Shown in pieces: positions 23,867-35,095 of a stretch of DNA of 64,000 bases; the first letter of the stretch is position 1; the number at the start of each line of letters is the position of its first letter. The notes under the pieces are model-generated. The model made no database searches and was not told the DNA's origin. It was given only the letters and a program-made list of their open reading frames with translations. This DNA comes from Morchella semilibera. Lineage: Eukaryota > Ascomycota > Pezizomycetes > Pezizales > Morchellaceae. The translations under genes were made by a program, and so were the position numbers. Location of the stretch: the NCBI GenBank assembly GCA_009192285.1, contig CM018606.1, positions 610,081 through 674,080 of the forward strand. The letters are read 5' to 3'.

Positions 23867-24886
23867 TCACTCTGATATCTGTACGTTATCTTCATTATTA
23901 CCTCCTGTACTATCCTTTGCGCGGATGCTGTCTTCTGAGTTCGTGTCCCCCTCCTCGGCCTTACCATACGCCGAATATAACAGCGTCAGAAGTCCCAATA
24001 TCGAGATTACAAGCGGCAGCAACTGGCCTGTAGATCCTAGGCTTGAAACGCCTCTAATATGATTCCATTTTATCAAGAGCTCGGTAGCCAATATTACCTG
24101 GGCACGGGTGGTGCCCAACAGAACCCCACCCATTAGGCCTGTCATCTTCACGCGCTCACGGCCACTCCAGAAGCTCAATTTCTCCCTAAGTGACGGAACG
24201 GTTTTCACCGCTACCACCTCCAGGAGAGCAAGTGAATAGGTAGCTAGATAATATATGGAGAGAACCTTCATGAGTGTGCGTAACCACCCATAAAGATTGA
24301 CCGCAGCGAAAAAATACCCAGTTGTCGTACACACATCATGTCTCATCTTATCCATACCGGTGAAAAAGAACCATGTGAGATAAAGATATAGTGAAAAGTT
24401 CATGAACAGTCCGACCAGTAATCCGAGCGTGGAGACGGTCTTGGGATATCGATGATTGTTTATCGGTACGTTGGGGTAAAGTCCATCAACAAAGGTATTT
24501 CCAATGCAAAGGGTGGAGATTATATAGGCCTCGCTTGCGTAAAATTCGTTTCCGCGGTTTTGGGTAAGAAAGACAAGAGCGATAATCATAGCAACTTGGA
24601 AGGAATTTGTTAAGAGGCGCATAGGTCGAAGTTCGTTTGGTTTGATGAAGCAGGCAAGGGAATAGGTGAACCAGTTTATATATATACTGAGGCGAATACC
24701 GAGTCCATATGTATCGCTGTCGCCCTGAAAACCACACGTCTCATATGAAGTGGAGGAGACAGGATCGCCCCGCTTTTGCGCCCGGGGGTGAAAGGATTGC
24801 GCCAAAGGTATGGGTACAGCGACTACCACCAGAGGAAGTAGTATGAAAGCAAGTAGAGGAATACAACAGGGCTGTTTTGTCGGCAT
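23867..24886 (-). CDS. Multi-pass membrane protein, unknown function
   Basis: Single-exon gene of 339 residues starting at the ATG at 24886. Begins with a signal peptide (CCIPLLAFILLPLVVVAVP), then a short extracellular Cys-containing segment and the landmark GDSDTYGLGIRLSIYINW, which I recall from a family of uncharacterised fungal membrane proteins of about seven membrane passes. Further hydrophobic segments include VAMIIALVFLTQ, GLLVGLFMNFSLYLYLTWFFF, FFAAVNLYGWLRTLMKVLSI and a last one near residue 300 (LLPLVISILGLLTLL). The C-terminus is acidic and polar (GNNEDNVQISE). Its function cannot be inferred. Convergent with the DUF3433 gene; no shared role is shown. Confidence 0.75.
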   Translation of the reverse strand: MPTKQPCCIPLLAFILLPLVVVAVPIPLAQSFHPRAQKRGDPVSSTSYETCGFQGDSDTYGLGIRLSIYINWFTYSLACFIKPNELRPMRLLTNSFQVAMIIALVFLTQNRGNEFYASEAYIISTLCIGNTFVDGLYPNVPINNHRYPKTVSTLGLLVGLFMNFSLYLYLTWFFFTGMDKMRHDVCTTTGYFFAAVNLYGWLRTLMKVLSIYYLATYSLALLEVVAVKTVPSLREKLSFWSGRERVKMTGLMGGVLLGTTRAQVILATELLIKWNHIRGVSSLGSTGQLLPLVISILGLLTLLYSAYGKAEEGDTNSEDSIRAKDSTGGNNEDNVQISE

Positions 24887-25062
24887 AGCTCGCAAAGGGG
24901 ATAGTATATAAAGTTCCTAGAATTTTCCTGTTTGGTGATGAGTAGTTGCACTGCTTGTCAAAGCCCCCTTGATATATACTCTATACAGTACCAAAAAAGG
25001 GGGTGATATTCCAGCCGCATTCTCCAAAATCTTATAGGTCGCAAAATGCATATTACATGTAA

Positions 25063-25158
25063 AGCCTCTGGTAGAATTATTGTAGAAACAGGGTCTTATG
25101 TGGCTGGCCCAGCCAATAGAACTCTTGTCACACTTCTATAATAATTCTACCAGAGGCT
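25063..25158. mobile_element. Foldback element, 96 bp
   Basis: AGCCTCTGGTAGAATTATTG on the left is matched by its near-complement AATAATTCTACCAGAGGCT on the right, giving arms of about 23 nt around a loop of about 50 nt. Probably a very short MITE or a hairpin left by one. Confidence 0.6.
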
Positions 25159-25278
25159 GTACCCCCTCCGGCTTTCCCAGCAAAAGGTACAGCATCAGGA
25201 AAAAATAGGTTTCCCCAAGACGAATCCTGTCTCCCAAGACGCAGATATCAAGTCCCGGCGGGTCGGGTGCGTCTTGTG

Positions 25279-25302
25279 CCCCCCCCCCCCCCCCCCCCCC
25301 CC
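25279..25302 (+). repeat. Poly-C tract of 24
   Basis: Uninterrupted run of about 24 C in intergenic DNA. Exact length in the assembly is likely to be uncertain. Confidence 0.85.
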
Positions 25303-26268
25303 AGAAAGTGACAGGTCACATTCGGCTCGTCTAAGCAACATGTCGTCTTTAGCTCATCTAATCTCGTCTAATCTCGTCCTGGGAGTCCTATTTCGTCTCC
25401 AAAATGTCAGCAGAAAAGTGATATGCCGGAGGACTGGACTAGCTTGTCATTCTTGGTGTAGTTTCTAGGTCTTAAGCACCCACGCCGCTGCCTCCACCTA
25501 CTCTAAATGAAAATATAAAGGTTATTGAAGCCCAAGCTAGGAAGAGTAGGAAAGGCCAGATTGGGGGAAATGTATATAAAATCATTGGCCAAAGAGTATT
25601 GCAGCGGTAGTCAAGGACTAGGGAGATAAAAAGTGGTGAATATAGTTTAGAGGCCATAGTATCTATTTTCAATTTTGCATTGGCCCGCTGTTTCTTCACT
25701 TTTTTCCTGCGGGTGTATGTACTACGTCTCTTGTTGCAACCATGGCCGCAGTTCTGGAGTCTTTCCCCTACCCCGTAGTACAATTGTAAGCATACAAAGC
25801 AAAACATAAAACGGATCAATCATAACGCACCAATTGAACCAACAACCATTAACACGCAATTACAGAGACTAAAGAAAACCCTAACTAGATCAAAAAGGAG
25901 GTACTGGCCTTTTTCAGAAAACTTAAACGCCCCCACGCCCAACATGAATAGGCGCGGTACGGAGGAGGAGGATCTATAGAACTCATCGATAAAGAGGAGT
26001 TTGATTTTTGATCGGTACCGGGTTTGCGGGCATAGATCTCAAAAGTGTAAATTTCCGACCTCTGGTCTGCATGTGAAGCTTGCTTCCAGAAATTCCGCAC
26101 AACGACATTCCAGAGTCAAAAGTCAGTCAGTCAGTATGCCTTTCTCAAATATCTAAAGGACCTAGTGCCCAATACCTACCCCATAAGCAACGGACCATGT
26201 GTTAGGAATTGCGTTTTTCACCTGTATATATATACATCAGATTAGTGGGGTTAATTATCCTATTGTAA

Positions 26269-28654
26269 TTAAACAATGAGCGGGATACGAACGGCTACAT
26301 CTATCGTCGTCTCCCTAACCTCGAATAGACTCTGCTTTTTTGCGTCCAGATCCGCTTTCTTCTCCACATGCACCTCTCCTTCCTTGTCTTCATGACTTTG
26401 CGCATCCTCCATGAATATCTGAACCGCCTCTACTACGGGAATGAAACCCCCTCGCCAAGGTTATCGTGTGAATAGAGATTAACAGATGCGCTCTTGTAAA
26501 CCCAGTGCGCGTGGAATGTGTGATTTCCTGGATCCGTATCAAGAAGATAGCGGATATGATTCTTCTTTGTATTTATCCACATCAGTTCCCCTCTGGTCGG
26601 GACGTTTTTCATCCCCAGGGTCCTCGCGAGTGCCGCCTTCGCGATTGCTGGGCCTGCACAGATATAAATTTCGAGATCGACCAAATGCTTCACCTGCTTT
26701 TTATCCTTGAAGGTCATATTCCAGGAGACGCGGTGGCCCGGATTTGGGTAGGTACGGACTTCAGCATGGGAGAGCCTTCCATCTCGTAGGTTTTTGCGAA
26801 ACTTTTCTTCAGTTCCCCTAGGAGCTTATTGACGTTGAAATAAACCACCAAATCTGCATCAAGATCAACTTTGGTGACCAGGCTATCGAGAATATCGCTC
26901 TTGAGACTGTCAATCCTCCCCTCATCCATTTGAATATTTCCAATGGTATCAATGGAGCTCTGGTGGATGCTATTGAGGCCACTCCCTAGACTCGCCATAC
27001 TCCCATTTAGCCATATATCTGCGACACTTCCGAGAGAACCTTTTTCTAAATCCGGGTCGTAATCCCTAGCGCTAGCAAGGTATTGATTGAGGGTTAGAGT
27101 GCCAGTCTGTGGCCCACAGGTGGCATCAAGAATTTTTCCTTCCCATGCGAGGGAGACATGCGAAGTAAAGCGATAGCAATGCCGCATATTACCACATTTG
27201 TCGAGCCATACGCCTTCTTTTTTCTCATTGTGACCCTTCTTCAGAATTATATTATCTCTATTTCCCCCCCCAAAACGGGTTGTTGATGGGTCCCCAGTAA
27301 ATGAGGTTTACGTCACCCTCCACATACCCAAACGGCTCCATATAATAACAACGTAACCCTTCTGAGGGTTATAGGTATCTCGGAAGAAGAAGCCCAGAGA
27401 GGTTGCTACGATCCCGGCTAGATCGAAGCAGTTGATATGGAATGCCTCCTTCCCCGATGTGAGTTGCTGGTCTTTAAGCCACTTGGCTAGATCATAGGAC
27501 CCAGATTCAAAGGGCGTATAAGATAGTAATGCGTAAGAATTCTTCCCGAAGCTCTCATACTTGAAGCCACTATCATAGTGAATACGATGAACGACATAGG
27601 CTGGGGAGTCGTGAACAGACTGAGGCGCACCATTGTACTCCTTTTTCCAGACCTGGGTTGGTAGGACGATGAACGGAGTAGCTGGAGTGGAATACCATCG
27701 TTCGCGAGGAAGGGGTGCAGTGCACGGGATATGGCGTAGACCTCAAGCGGATAAAAACGACCACCTTCCAGTTCATGGTTCCCTTGAAGCCCCAAGGGAT
27801 ACCCGAGTTAACGCCGTTGGGCTTGAATGGAACTTGCGCCACGAAAGTGCCAGTACTATTGTCAACCGAAAATGGTGCCTCGACCTTGAAATTAGTGCCA
27901 GCATTATCGTTGCATTCTCCAACAATCTTAAGTTTGAAGCTAGAAATCTCGAGGTTTGACCATCCATAAAGCGCTATCTTTGGCTCCTGGGCCATGCACG
28001 TTGTAGCTGGAATTGCTTCTCCCTTTGCCCTCGCGTACCAGAGAGGATTCTCGAGATCAAATCTTTTCGAAAGGCCATCCCCGCCCACGACGGGGAAGAG
28101 TGTATTCGGGAGAGTAATCTTGTCGAGGCCGAATACGCACGGTAGGTCTTTGGCGTATCTTATTCTGAAGATTGCTACAAACATTACTTAGCATTATTCA
28201 GCGGCACCCAAGGGTTCACTGCAATGGGTAAGCCTACTAGTGTTTGGGTTACTGCCCGGTGGTGTCAATCGCTCCTCATCAACTTCAATTAATTTCTTGT
28301 GCTCATAGTCTATATCTGTGATACTATAGTTTTCACCTTGAGGTTCGTGGGCACATCTCATGGACAACTTCACCCGGGGCTTCGGATCACCATGAACCCA
28401 ATTTATAATATAGACGATACTACCTTCGGAGCCCTTCACTAGAGCTATTTGTAAGTATATTACCCATACCCAGGGGTTGTAGGGAAATTACGGCCCCAAT
28501 TATCCTTCGATTGGGCTGGGCCATAGCCACCAGGTCGAATGGAAAGTGGAATCTTTTCCCACACCCATTCGCCATCTACCCTATATTTCTCGGTAAACAC
28601 CAACGGCGCATCGGTATGATTTTCGATCCTAAAGTAGCAGGAAAAGTCTGGCAT
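26269..28654 (-). pseudogene. Decayed multidomain gene, family not identified
   Basis: A minus-strand gene that starts at the ATG at 28654 and can be followed to about 26269. Two introns near the 5' end are clean (28439-28491 and 28175-28237). The first 120 residues (YFRIENHTDAPLVF, later GSEGSIVYIINWVHG) resemble small fungal beta-sandwich proteins of the aegerolysin/actinoporin-like kind; this is weak. The middle has YPLEVYAISRALHPFLAND and EAFHINCFDLAGIVA, a pattern I recall from uncharacterised fungal proteins. Later parts include SLAWEGKILDATCGPQTG and a C-terminal domain with DLEIYICAGPAIAKAAL. Coding similarity is spread over all three frames, with roughly half a dozen interruptions, far more than in neighbouring genes. 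I treat it as a fossil and do not itemise them. Confidence 0.6.
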
Positions 28655-31632
28655 GATGAAATGAATAAAGCAAAAACCTAAAAAGGTTGGAAGCTGGTTA
28701 TGAGAAGTTGTATATGTTATGATATATAGGGTGAAGAATCGAAGTAGTACTATCTTTCTGACAATATTAGAGGAGAGATATCTCAATCCTTATATACACC
28801 CCTTCGTCTCCACAACCTTTTTATTCTAATGCTAAGGTCATGCCCCGACTTCGATAACTTTGTTTCAACTGCGGCCTGATGATTCAGAGTTTAGCTCGCA
28901 CTGAGGCTACTGCGTTGTGGGGACCTCAGCTGCAGCTGTAGATCCACTCGGTTAACTGAGACATGTCAGATCCCGAACTCGGCTAACGAACGATAAGATC
29001 TCTTGCGATGGCGCAAGCCACTTTACCAAACAATCCCTTTCGGAGAATATAAACACAGAAAGCGGTTTCGATTAAATTCAATTGTATATCGAGTCCCTGA
29101 GGTGATCCGCCTGGGGTAGAGTTCGCTCACCTCCGATGTGCCCTACAAGTACGTAGGTACCGTAGTTACACATAACTTTACAATTACATGTAGGACCGGC
29201 TGAAGTGCAAGATCATACGATATATGTATACCGGCATGGAATCTACTCAATATCTATAGGGCTGGCAAGCTGAAGGGAAAGCCACTTCGCTTAATTAACG
29301 TTGCTGCGGGTTAGTCAATTATCTCTTCAGCCGATGGATAGTCGGGAGGTCCACGACGGGTGGTGGCGGAGCACATAGCCTTATGTATGAGTTTTCTTGT
29401 TTGTTTAGTTCCGTAGCAGCAGCAGCAGCAGCTCAGAGGCTCCAGACCTGCATGTAACCAGTCACTATGCCAGGTCTGTTCTCAGATACTGACACGGGTG
29501 TCCTCTTAGGGCTTTGCCGCAGGTCTGTCCACTTTGTCCGGTACCTGCATGCGCCTGCACCGGTCCGACACCAGAAGTGCACTCTGAAAGGCAAAAGGCC
29601 AAGACAATGTCATATATGTAGGTAACTGCCGGCCGGTTCCAAGAAAACGGTTCAGCCAGAATGGGGGCTGAGCGAATACTCCGGGTGGTAAATTTCAACC
29701 GTAACGGTGTCTAGTGTGCCAGGAAAAGGTATATGTATGAAAGTAGTTAGTACATGAGACACGAGGAGAAACGTAGCTGAGTTGAGTGATATCCTGTGAT
29801 CCTCATCCTAGATCCTACCCTTTAGAGATGTCCCCACGAAGATAAAGTTTAACTGCCTTCCAAGCCCTTGGTTAGTTTGGCTATTTACCTTTCTCTCCTT
29901 GGGGTGGGGTGGGTGGGGGTCGATTTTGCTTTCTAGGGTGTCCAACGGCTGCCCCACTTACATGTATTTACCACAACTCACCACTTCCGCGCGGTCCCAG
30001 AGCCGCATATTCCCGGCACACTCAACCGCGCAACGAAGCTCACATATTTATAGCCAGAGAGCTAGAGGGCGCATCTCTAGCTAGCCGCAACCAGAAATTA
30101 TATTATGTGTGGCCGATATATCATCCGCATTTCATTAGCCATTTCTTTCTTGAATGAGGGGATTGTCAACTCACGTCATCCTGAAAAGATCTGAATCAAC
30201 ATGTCGTTTCTGACGGTCAACCGGGCATCATGACCCGCCAGCGTTGTCCAGATTTCTTCAGAGACGGGGGAGGGTATGGTACCCGACGGCTTGACACCTA
30301 CCTATACAAAGTTTCCCAATGCAACCCCGCTTGTAGCCAAGGCGGGAGAGACAGCTTATTCTTAAATTGGATTGTAACTCACAGTCCCCGAGGGACGAGT
30401 ACATGTAGTCTGGCTGCTTATAGAACCTTGAGGAGAGTAGACTTATCTGAACCTGCAACGGCAGAGGCTGGTTACGATATTGAACGGAAAAGATATGATC
30501 CAAGGTCTGGGTGAGTATATGATGTAGTTACTGGTCATGGTCCGGGTATATAGAGTGCGCATTTCGAACGCGCTGGTACAATATTCTCAGGTCTTCCCAT
30601 GCCAGAGTGATACATGCCGTTCCTGATTTAGACTAAAAATTAAGTACTGTGTATTAGCTATGTATTTAAGCTACTACATGTATATGTAGATAGGGCCGGA
30701 AGTCAAAACCTACATAGGCACATACATAAACTATGTGATCTAAGCTTAAATTTCGATCAATCATAGTCTATTATATTATATCATGCAATTGACCTCTGTC
30801 GCGTGGGAAGCAGGGAGGTGCTTTGGAGCGGAGCATGTATGGGCCCTTTATTATTATTTATTATTATTTATTGATTTACTGATTTGGGTGCAGCCGTTGG
30901 CTGGTCCGTTTCTCCATGCAGGATTCATAAGGTCAGGAAATTTGTGATACTAGGCACAAGAAAATATGACACGAGGCATCTCATATAGCGTCGCCAGATG
31001 CACTTCCCATCTATACCCACTATCCTTCTTATCTAACACTAAGTTAGTATGATAACCCAAAACTTAGTTAATACTATTGTGCGTATTGGGCTTGTCCAAC
31101 CATATGAGCCCACCTCCGAGTACAACTCCCCCCCCGCACCCCCCGGGAAGCGTAGGAAAGATTCGAGTAGAGTGGTGGGATTCTGAGTAAGCGTTACTTG
31201 CTGCCGACTGGGGTCCTAGGGGCTACAGAGTTTAGCTTTATCTGCGAGGGTATGACGAGCACAATGTAGTTTGAAGGCGGGGAGTGAGGTGGCTATCTTG
31301 ACGTGAGAACTTCAGATGGAGAGTCTTGGATATGTTGCGGTATGTTGATGAGACATTATTGTCGGTGGGGATACCATACACCCCCACCCGAGTATGCCTA
31401 ACGTGTGGGAGAATCTTTGATTAGTATTGTAGGTAAGAGATCGAGACCTCTGCGAAAAAATAAACTACTACGCGTGTCCATGTTAGGTTTCAATCGGATG
31501 GTATCGCATCCGCCTCAAGCCTCGGGAGCTGATTGTTTAAATTCTCATGGCTGTGACGCCCGGGAGCCCGGATGTGTTCTAAGCCATACGGTGCTTGGTT
31601 TGGTAGAGTAGAAGTCTTGTCCACGGCCAGGT
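28655..31632. other. Intergenic, no gene seen
   Basis: About 3 kb without a supportable gene up to the retroelement insertion site. Contains a CAG microsatellite at about 29414-29432, a TTATTATT-rich patch near 30850-30885, four TACATGTA palindromes and one GAGTGATNNNNTRTGA motif (29784-29799). Confidence 0.55.
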
Positions 31633-31637
31633 CCTTG

Positions 31638-32029
31638 TGTTACAGGATTGCTTGGAAGTGCGGTACTGGTAGAACAATGGAATTGTCTTGGTACGACGGC
31701 GCGATGGAAGAGTGACGTACGCCCAGAAGCGGGGTTCGGTTATAACTCGGCAACCACTACCACACCTTATGAGTGGACCCTTGGTTACCCCACCTCGTAG
31801 AAAGTCGGAGCAGTAGCGGAGGCATTGCGGGAGATTTGCTATTGATGGAGTTAGCGGGTTTAAGGGGGTTCTTCATGTATAAATAGCTAGTAGGATTCCC
31901 GTCGTCTTAGGGGAACCATCATCCTCTCAAGCGAACGGAATCCGGTCTACAATATTACAAGTTTAAAAGCTACAGAACTATCGCTTAGCATTAGCCATAT
32001 CTTAGTGACTTCTGAGATATCCCTTTACA
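31638..32029 (+). repeat. Left LTR
   Basis: 392 bp, TGTTAC..TTTACA. Contains a TATA-like TATAAATA at about 31878-31885, a likely promoter. It appears identical to the right LTR. Confidence 0.95.
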
Positions 32030-32535
32030 CTATATTGTACCTTATCCGGTCGCATACCCTATGACTGTGGAGAGAGCCATCTACTGGTACCTCCACCTCC
32101 ACGTCGCAATCAGAGAAAACCTTTGGACTCTCTGTCCAACTCTGCTCCTACTCTAAGCGAACCTACTATATTTCTCAAGACAACACTTCGATTACCTTGT
32201 GTGATTGCTAGGTACGGATAGTACACGGGCACTCGGTATAAGAAGTAGTGATCAAGAGGATTAGTACATGCTTCGCTTCCCCTGTGAGACCTCTTTCTCC
32301 GTCCCTCGAGGCAGCGCAGAACATCTCTACTGCGGCTACCTCCAACACCAAGGCTTCTTCGCAGAAGCACGCACCATCGCCACCTTCAAGGAAAATATCC
32401 TTGAGCCCAACCCCACCCCCTCCATCCTCATAACGCTTCGCCAGAACTCTCACGGCTTAGCGCACTCGGTACCTTGGTTTACCCCTCTACCCTGGTGCAT
32501 TAACACCCCCGACCTCCCAATTGAATTCTTTAAGG

Positions 32536-34707
32536 ATGTCCCTCCCACTAGCGTTAACCTCGCGGGAAGACCAAGATATGGCAGAAGCCATCGTGGTCCG
32601 AGACAGAGACACCGCCATGGCCCAGGCCCATCCCACAATAGCCAGCAGAGCCAGGGACACCCCCGCCACAGAGCTATGGAACCCAGCCCCCCTCAAAGCC
32701 AAAGCCCCGAAGAAGGTCCGCAAGCGAGACCCGAAGAGGATCACGCGCAGCTCTACCAGCATGGACCTCAACCCCTTCGAGACTCCAACCAGGCGAGCCA
32801 CTATTACAGTGAGGCGCTCTGGTTCGGATGGGGATATGAGCGACGCCAGCTACGCTAGCACGTCCTCCATCGGCGGACAGTCCTACGAGCAAGAGACCCC
32901 ACGACCCCTCAGGACCGAGGTACTCGTCCAGGGCATGAGAGGCCTCGCGGCTCAGACGGACTGGGCCCTTCAGGCAGAAGCCAGGGCAAGGGAGCACCAA
33001 CACGGCCAGGTAGTCCAAGGCGGACAACAACTGGTGGGGGAATTACAAGGGAAGTTCCGGGAAGTAGAAGGACAACAAGGGCAGATGACCACCGCCCTAG
33101 GTACTTTGGCTAGCCATTTCCAAGCCTACGCGCAAAACCAACAGGCGGTAACTGAGCTAAGGTTCAGGCAAATGGCCCTCGAAAATGAGCAACAACGGCA
33201 ACAAACCCAGGCGCTAGCAGCCTACATACAGGCTCAGCAAGCAGAGAAAAACCTGGAGTTACCCGAGGGACTAGCGGCAACTGTGACAGCAGCACAGGCA
33301 GTTCCACCACCAAAGCCACCTACCCCCGTTGCCGACGCCATCCAGCCAGAGTTGAGGAAAATGCTGAGGGAAGCCCTGAAAGCATTTAAGGGAAAGCAGC
33401 CACGGGTCGAGTCTGAGAATGATTCCCCAGGAGAAGGAAGGGCACCGCCACCCTCACCCCCAGCCAACAGGAGGAGGAGTAAATCCCCGTCTCCACCACC
33501 CAGAAGATCCCACGGTAAACGTAGGAGGGAGGAGGAGCCTGTACTGGAGAAGGGAGCGGTAGGAAATGGTGGAGGAAATGGTGGGGGAAGAGGAAGAAGG
33601 AGACACAGGAGGGATGATAGTCCAAGCTCATCGGACTCATCCAGCTCCTCCGATGATGATAGGAGACCAAGGAGAAAACGGGGCAGGCACCACCGACGAG
33701 CAGAAACGCAGTCACCGGTACCCAATAGCCATCGCAAGGGAGAAACCCCTAAGCAGGCCAAAATCCCCTTCTCCGGCAAACCTGATGAAGACGTTCGCCA
33801 TTGGATCGATCGTATGGAGATCCTAATGGACCTTCAACCCCGAGTCACCTGGGATGATAAGACTCGAATCCTTTGGGCATCCCTGGAATTCACCGGGAGT
33901 GCAGCAAGTTTCTGGCGCAACTTTAAGGAAAGGCTTAGTGTAGAACCTAGGCTCGGTACTTGGGAACGTTTCAAGCAGGAACTTCGCATCCAGTATGGTA
34001 ATCGTACCAGCCAAGAACAGGCCAAGCAGAAGATGGATAATCTCCGTCAAACTGGTCCTATCGACGATTACATCAACGAGATGCAAAATCTCGAGTGGGA
34101 CGCTCGAGTAGGCCCAATCGTCATGAAGTCCATGATTCTAACAGGAATAAACTCCACGTTGGAACAGAGACTATCCGCTGCGATTGAAGAACCTTCTGAA
34201 TTCTCAGATTGGTTAGCATGGGTTCGAAGAGTGGGAAGAAAAGATGCTGAGGTCAGAGCCCGCCAGAAAATTCTGCGAGGAAGAGAACCAGCAAGACCCC
34301 AGGAAACTCAAGGACCAAAGCACCAAGAATCCAAACGCCAACGACCCCGCCCCCGTAAAAAGGAGCGCAACGAGTCCCGTCCCCGTAGAAAGGAACGAGA
34401 GGACTCCCCACACAAACCTCGGCCAGCTACCGGTAGCCTGGGAGCCACCCAAGCAGAAAAAGACCAATGGACGAAGGAGAATAAATGCCTCCGGTGCGGA
34501 AGAGAAGGTCATTGGACGAAGGAATGTTACTCGACCTCAAAGGTCAGAATGACAGGTGGAACGGAAAGATCAAGTGGGAAAAAGAGGAAACGAGGGGATA
34601 AGACTTCGAGGACGAAGGAACCGGAAGGGGAGAATGAAAAAAGGCAGAAGCTGGGACCTCAAGGCGAGGCATTTAGAGCCAGGATTACGGCACTTGGGGA
34701 AGATTAA
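32536..34707 (+). CDS. gag: Ty3/gypsy gag
   Basis: Structural polyprotein of the retroelement, about 723 residues from the first in-frame ATG; a later ATG at 32578 is an alternative start. A Gln/Ala-rich and basic, Ser/Pro-rich N-terminal half precedes a retrotransposon gag core (IPFSGKPDEDVRHWIDRMEI, later AASFWRNFKERL and WERFKQELRIQYG). One CCHC zinc knuckle, CLRCGREGHWTKEC, lies near the end, followed by a basic tail. It is followed after about 390 nt by pol. How pol is expressed is not evident; families of this type use frameshifting, read-through or internal initiation. Confidence 0.9.
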   Translation: MSLPLALTSREDQDMAEAIVVRDRDTAMAQAHPTIASRARDTPATELWNPAPLKAKAPKKVRKRDPKRITRSSTSMDLNPFETPTRRATITVRRSGSDGDMSDASYASTSSIGGQSYEQETPRPLRTEVLVQGMRGLAAQTDWALQAEARAREHQHGQVVQGGQQLVGELQGKFREVEGQQGQMTTALGTLASHFQAYAQNQQAVTELRFRQMALENEQQRQQTQALAAYIQAQQAEKNLELPEGLAATVTAAQAVPPPKPPTPVADAIQPELRKMLREALKAFKGKQPRVESENDSPGEGRAPPPSPPANRRRSKSPSPPPRRSHGKRRREEEPVLEKGAVGNGGGNGGGRGRRRHRRDDSPSSSDSSSSSDDDRRPRRKRGRHHRRAETQSPVPNSHRKGETPKQAKIPFSGKPDEDVRHWIDRMEILMDLQPRVTWDDKTRILWASLEFTGSAASFWRNFKERLSVEPRLGTWERFKQELRIQYGNRTSQEQAKQKMDNLRQTGPIDDYINEMQNLEWDARVGPIVMKSMILTGINSTLEQRLSAAIEEPSEFSDWLAWVRRVGRKDAEVRARQKILRGREPARPQETQGPKHQESKRQRPRPRKKERNESRPRRKEREDSPHKPRPATGSLGATQAEKDQWTKENKCLRCGREGHWTKECYSTSKVRMTGGTERSSGKKRKRGDKTSRTKEPEGENEKRQKLGPQGEAFRARITALGED

Positions 34708-35095
34708 ATTACATGTTGGTTATATTTTTATGTCTATGGGCTTTCCTTTTGGGGTTATGAATAAAATAGTTATTAGGGCGCGGAAATAAATCTCCTTATA
34801 AAAACTATACTGCGAAAAGCAATGACCAATGCCAGAAACCAAGACTCGAGTCTAGAAGTTCGAAAATCAGAGGGGCCACACAGATAGCGGACAGTAGACG
34901 CACTGCGCACTGTTGACTTGCCATAACCCTGTGGAGAGACTGCCGATGCAAAGTAAGAACTCGTGACTAGGGCAAGGTATTCTTTGGGCATGACATGTCA
35001 GAGCTACCCCGCACTTAGCTATATAAGAGACCTCATCCGCCTCCAGGAGAAGAAAATAACGATCCTCCTCTACTATTAGTACAACCCACACCACA

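Larger units (their letters stand above)
24887..26268. other. Intergenic, no convincing gene
   Basis: Holds a foldback element (25063-25158), a 24-C tract (25279-25302) and an open frame of 115 codons on the minus strand (25472-25819) with two hydrophobic stretches but no recognisable motif or splice context. I do not call it a gene. Confidence 0.5.

Noticed and set aside
25472-25819. 115-codon minus-strand frame with hydrophobic segments
   Set aside because: The start context and composition are ordinary for chance frames in AT-rich DNA; no family is recognised.
32268-32535. Extra open frame before gag in the retroelement
   Set aside because: It overlaps the gag start in another frame and has no retroelement motif; treated as leader.
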